This document shows positions 5,979-7,187 of a stretch of DNA of 7,187 nucleotides, piece after piece. Position 1 is the stretch's first letter; the number at the start of each line of letters is the position of its first letter. The position numbers were made by a program, and so were the translations under genes. A model generated the notes under the pieces. It saw only the letters and a list, made by a program, of their open reading frames with translations, made no database searches and had not been told where the DNA came from. Location: the NCBI GenBank assembly GCA_003489165.1, contig DNJG01000043.1, positions 1-7,187 of the forward strand, in the 5' to 3' direction. The stretch is from Nitrospinota bacterium. GTDB lineage: Bacteria > Nitrospinota > Nitrospinia > UBA9942.

Positions 5979-6846
5979 TTCCTGCCTTATCTGGTTTAAA
6001 TAGGTGGGCAAACCTTCCCTGTTCTTTAAGATAATTCTCAACCGGTTTAAATTTTCGCGGAATTAAGGTATGTTTTACATCTCCGTGAATAGCCTCTTTT
6101 AATGCCCATATACCTGAGTCAACTGCCAGCTTTGCCAGATTAACAGTATGGGATGGGTCAGTTGACCAGCCGGGAGGGCAGGGGGAAAGGGCTATAAAGA
6201 GTTTAGGACCTTTATACTGTTCTGCCTTTTTAAACTTGTTGTATAAGTCAACAGGGTAGGCTGGTGAAATCGTGGCAAGGTAAGGAGGTTTGTGGCTCCT
6301 CCATATCTCAAATAGGTTCTTTTTGTTAGTCAGTGTTCCTGTTGGAGCTGTTTTGCCCGGCGGTGTAGTCCCTGTCTTTGATGCAAATGGTGTAGCACCT
6401 GACCACTGGAAGCCTGTGTTTCCATAAGCCTCATTATCATAGCAGATATAATAGAAATCAAGGTTACGGTATAATGCCCCTGATGTGGATGCAAGCCCTA
6501 TATCATAGGCAGCCCCATCACCTGTCAGCACAACTACCTTTAAGTCTTCTTCTAAACCAAGCCTGCCTTTTTTTATTAAGATATCAAGTGCATCCCTTAC
6601 ACCCTGCGCCCCCGCCGGTGCACATGCCATTGCTGTATAAAGCCATGAGCTCATAAAAGGTGTAAATGGGTAAATTGAGAGGAGTGTAAAACAGCCTGCG
6701 GCATTTACAATGACAGTATTTTCTCCAAGGGCTTTAAGTGCATGCCTCAGTGTCAGAAGCCCCCCACACCCTGCACATGCAGGGGTCCCCGGCAGTAGAT
6801 TCTCCTCATGAGGTATATCTTTAATGGATTTTATAGTTGTATCCAT
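5944..6846 (-). CDS. porB: 2-oxoacid (pyruvate):ferredoxin oxidoreductase beta subunit
   Basis: Thiamine-diphosphate and [4Fe-4S] subunit of a multi-subunit 2-oxoacid:ferredoxin oxidoreductase, which makes acyl-CoA, CO2 and reduced ferredoxin. Four cluster cysteines fit the family pattern: C24 and C27 in CAGCG, C52 in NAAGC and C223 in SPCPPGW. The C27-C52 spacing of 25 matches PFOR. The TPP/Mg motif runs from GDG (109-111) to N138 in DNEAYGNTG. The conserved tail KPVENYLKEQGRFAHL favours PorB, though a 2-oxoisovalerate or other 2-oxoacid enzyme is possible. The ATG at 6846 lies one base after the alpha-subunit stop (TAATATG), preceded by a purine-rich AGGAAGAAGAG, so alpha and beta are coupled. 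The last 11 residues (RNNQKDSGDGG) look unlike the family. A better C-terminus (ETIKKIQEMVDEYW...) follows in the +1 frame to a stop at 5901, so the 3' end is probably frameshifted. The catalytic core is intact. Confidence 0.9.
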   Translation of the reverse strand: MDTTIKSIKDIPHEENLLPGTPACAGCGGLLTLRHALKALGENTVIVNAAGCFTLLSIYPFTPFMSSWLYTAMACAPAGAQGVRDALDILIKKGRLGLEEDLKVVVLTGDGAAYDIGLASTSGALYRNLDFYYICYDNEAYGNTGFQWSGATPFASKTGTTPPGKTAPTGTLTNKKNLFEIWRSHKPPYLATISPAYPVDLYNKFKKAEQYKGPKLFIALSPCPPGWSTDPSHTVNLAKLAVDSGIWALKEAIHGDVKHTLIPRKFKPVENYLKEQGRFAHLFKPDKAGRNNQKDSGDGG

Positions 6847-6847
6847 A

Positions 6848-7187
6848 TTAATCTCTTCTTCCTGCCATCTTCTTCAATTTTTCCATCTCATTCCATTCTA
6901 TCTCTGTATAAAGGAGTTGTGGTGCTGGAGCCTTTCCTGTTTCAGCAGCCTTAATCATATTGTCAAAGATAAAATCAAACTCACTCTCACTTATATTCTT
7001 CCCTCCAAGTCCCCCAATGAAGGATAATAACATGGGTCTTTTTTGCTCATTATATATGGCACTGGCAATCTCCGGATATAAAATACCGCCTTTACCGATA
7101 CCGATATTCTGGTCTAATACTGCCACAGCCTTACACCCTTTGATGGCAGTCTTTAAATCCTCATCTGGAAATGGTCTTAAGAGCCTT
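6848..7187 (-). CDS. porA: 2-oxoacid (pyruvate):ferredoxin oxidoreductase alpha subunit, 5' truncated
   Basis: Only the last 112 residues are in the window, and the frame is open to the right edge. The GTG at 7126 is internal, because the codons upstream read LRPFPDEDLKTAIKGCKA, a family-like lead into VAVLDQNIGIGKGGILYPE. This is the C-terminal core domain (domain II-like) of the alpha subunit, which pairs with beta to bind the 2-oxoacid and thiamine diphosphate. SFIGGLGGKNIS is another family block. It ends at TAA 6850-6848, one base before porB. In four-subunit enzymes the gamma and delta (ferredoxin-like) genes usually lie next to alpha, so they are expected upstream, outside the window. 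Substrate specificity cannot be judged from this part. Confidence 0.87.
   Translation of the reverse strand, partial: RLLRPFPDEDLKTAIKGCKAVAVLDQNIGIGKGGILYPEIASAIYNEQKRPMLLSFIGGLGGKNISESEFDFIFDNMIKAAETGKAPAPQLLYTEIEWNEMEKLKKMAGRRD

Noticed and set aside
6474..7027. Short plus-strand open frames opposite porB and porA
   Set aside because: They are antisense shadows of conserved enzymes without start signals or domains.

Overview
The window is a 7.2 kb piece of a bacterial chromosome. It is AT-rich by eye and has bacterial-style operons, with single-base gaps, TAATG junctions and plausible sigma-70-like promoters. The gene content suggests an anaerobic or facultatively anaerobic, metabolically flexible bacterium that uses ferredoxin-linked 2-oxoacid oxidation, methylcitrate-type enzymes, an ADP-forming acyl-CoA synthetase subunit and cyclic-di-GMP-type signalling. 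Nitrospirota, deltaproteobacterial or related uncultured lineages would fit, but the sequence alone does not settle the taxon.

Layout. Bases 1-2108 (+) hold the 3' part of a large sensor protein (PAS-PAS-GAF-GAF-HD-GYP) whose start lies beyond the left edge. Everything from 2105 to the right edge is on the minus strand. Read in the direction of transcription, from right to left, it contains: the end of a 2-oxoacid:ferredoxin oxidoreductase alpha subunit (porA-like, cut by the window edge); the beta subunit (porB-like, 5944-6846); a 79-bp imperfect palindromic repeat and a candidate promoter (5806-5896); an MmgE/PrpD-family dehydratase split into two overlapping frames (5528-5785 and 4416-5531); a PrpB-type 2-methylisocitrate lyase (3571-4416); a short intergenic region with a possible promoter; and the alpha-type subunit of an ADP-forming acetyl/acyl-CoA synthetase (2105-3466). 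That last gene ends inside the stop codon of the sensor gene.

How the genes may work together. PrpD and PrpB are consecutive enzymes of the 2-methylcitrate cycle, which turns propionyl-CoA plus oxaloacetate into pyruvate and succinate. A pyruvate:ferredoxin oxidoreductase would convert that pyruvate to acetyl-CoA, and an ADP-forming acyl-CoA synthetase could recover ATP from the acyl-CoA. This pathway is inferred from family membership and proximity. Methylcitrate synthase, the synthetase beta (ATP-grasp) subunit and the remaining oxidoreductase subunits are not in the window.

The most notable observations are two apparent reading-frame disruptions about 430 bp apart. One is in the conserved N-terminal part of the PrpD-like gene. 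The other is near the 3' end of porB, where a coherent C-terminal helix continues in another frame to a stop exactly at the edge of the palindromic repeat. They could be consensus errors or real lesions. I found no CRISPR array, tRNA, rRNA, transposase or other clearly undescribed system. No stretch longer than 300 bases lacks a gene.
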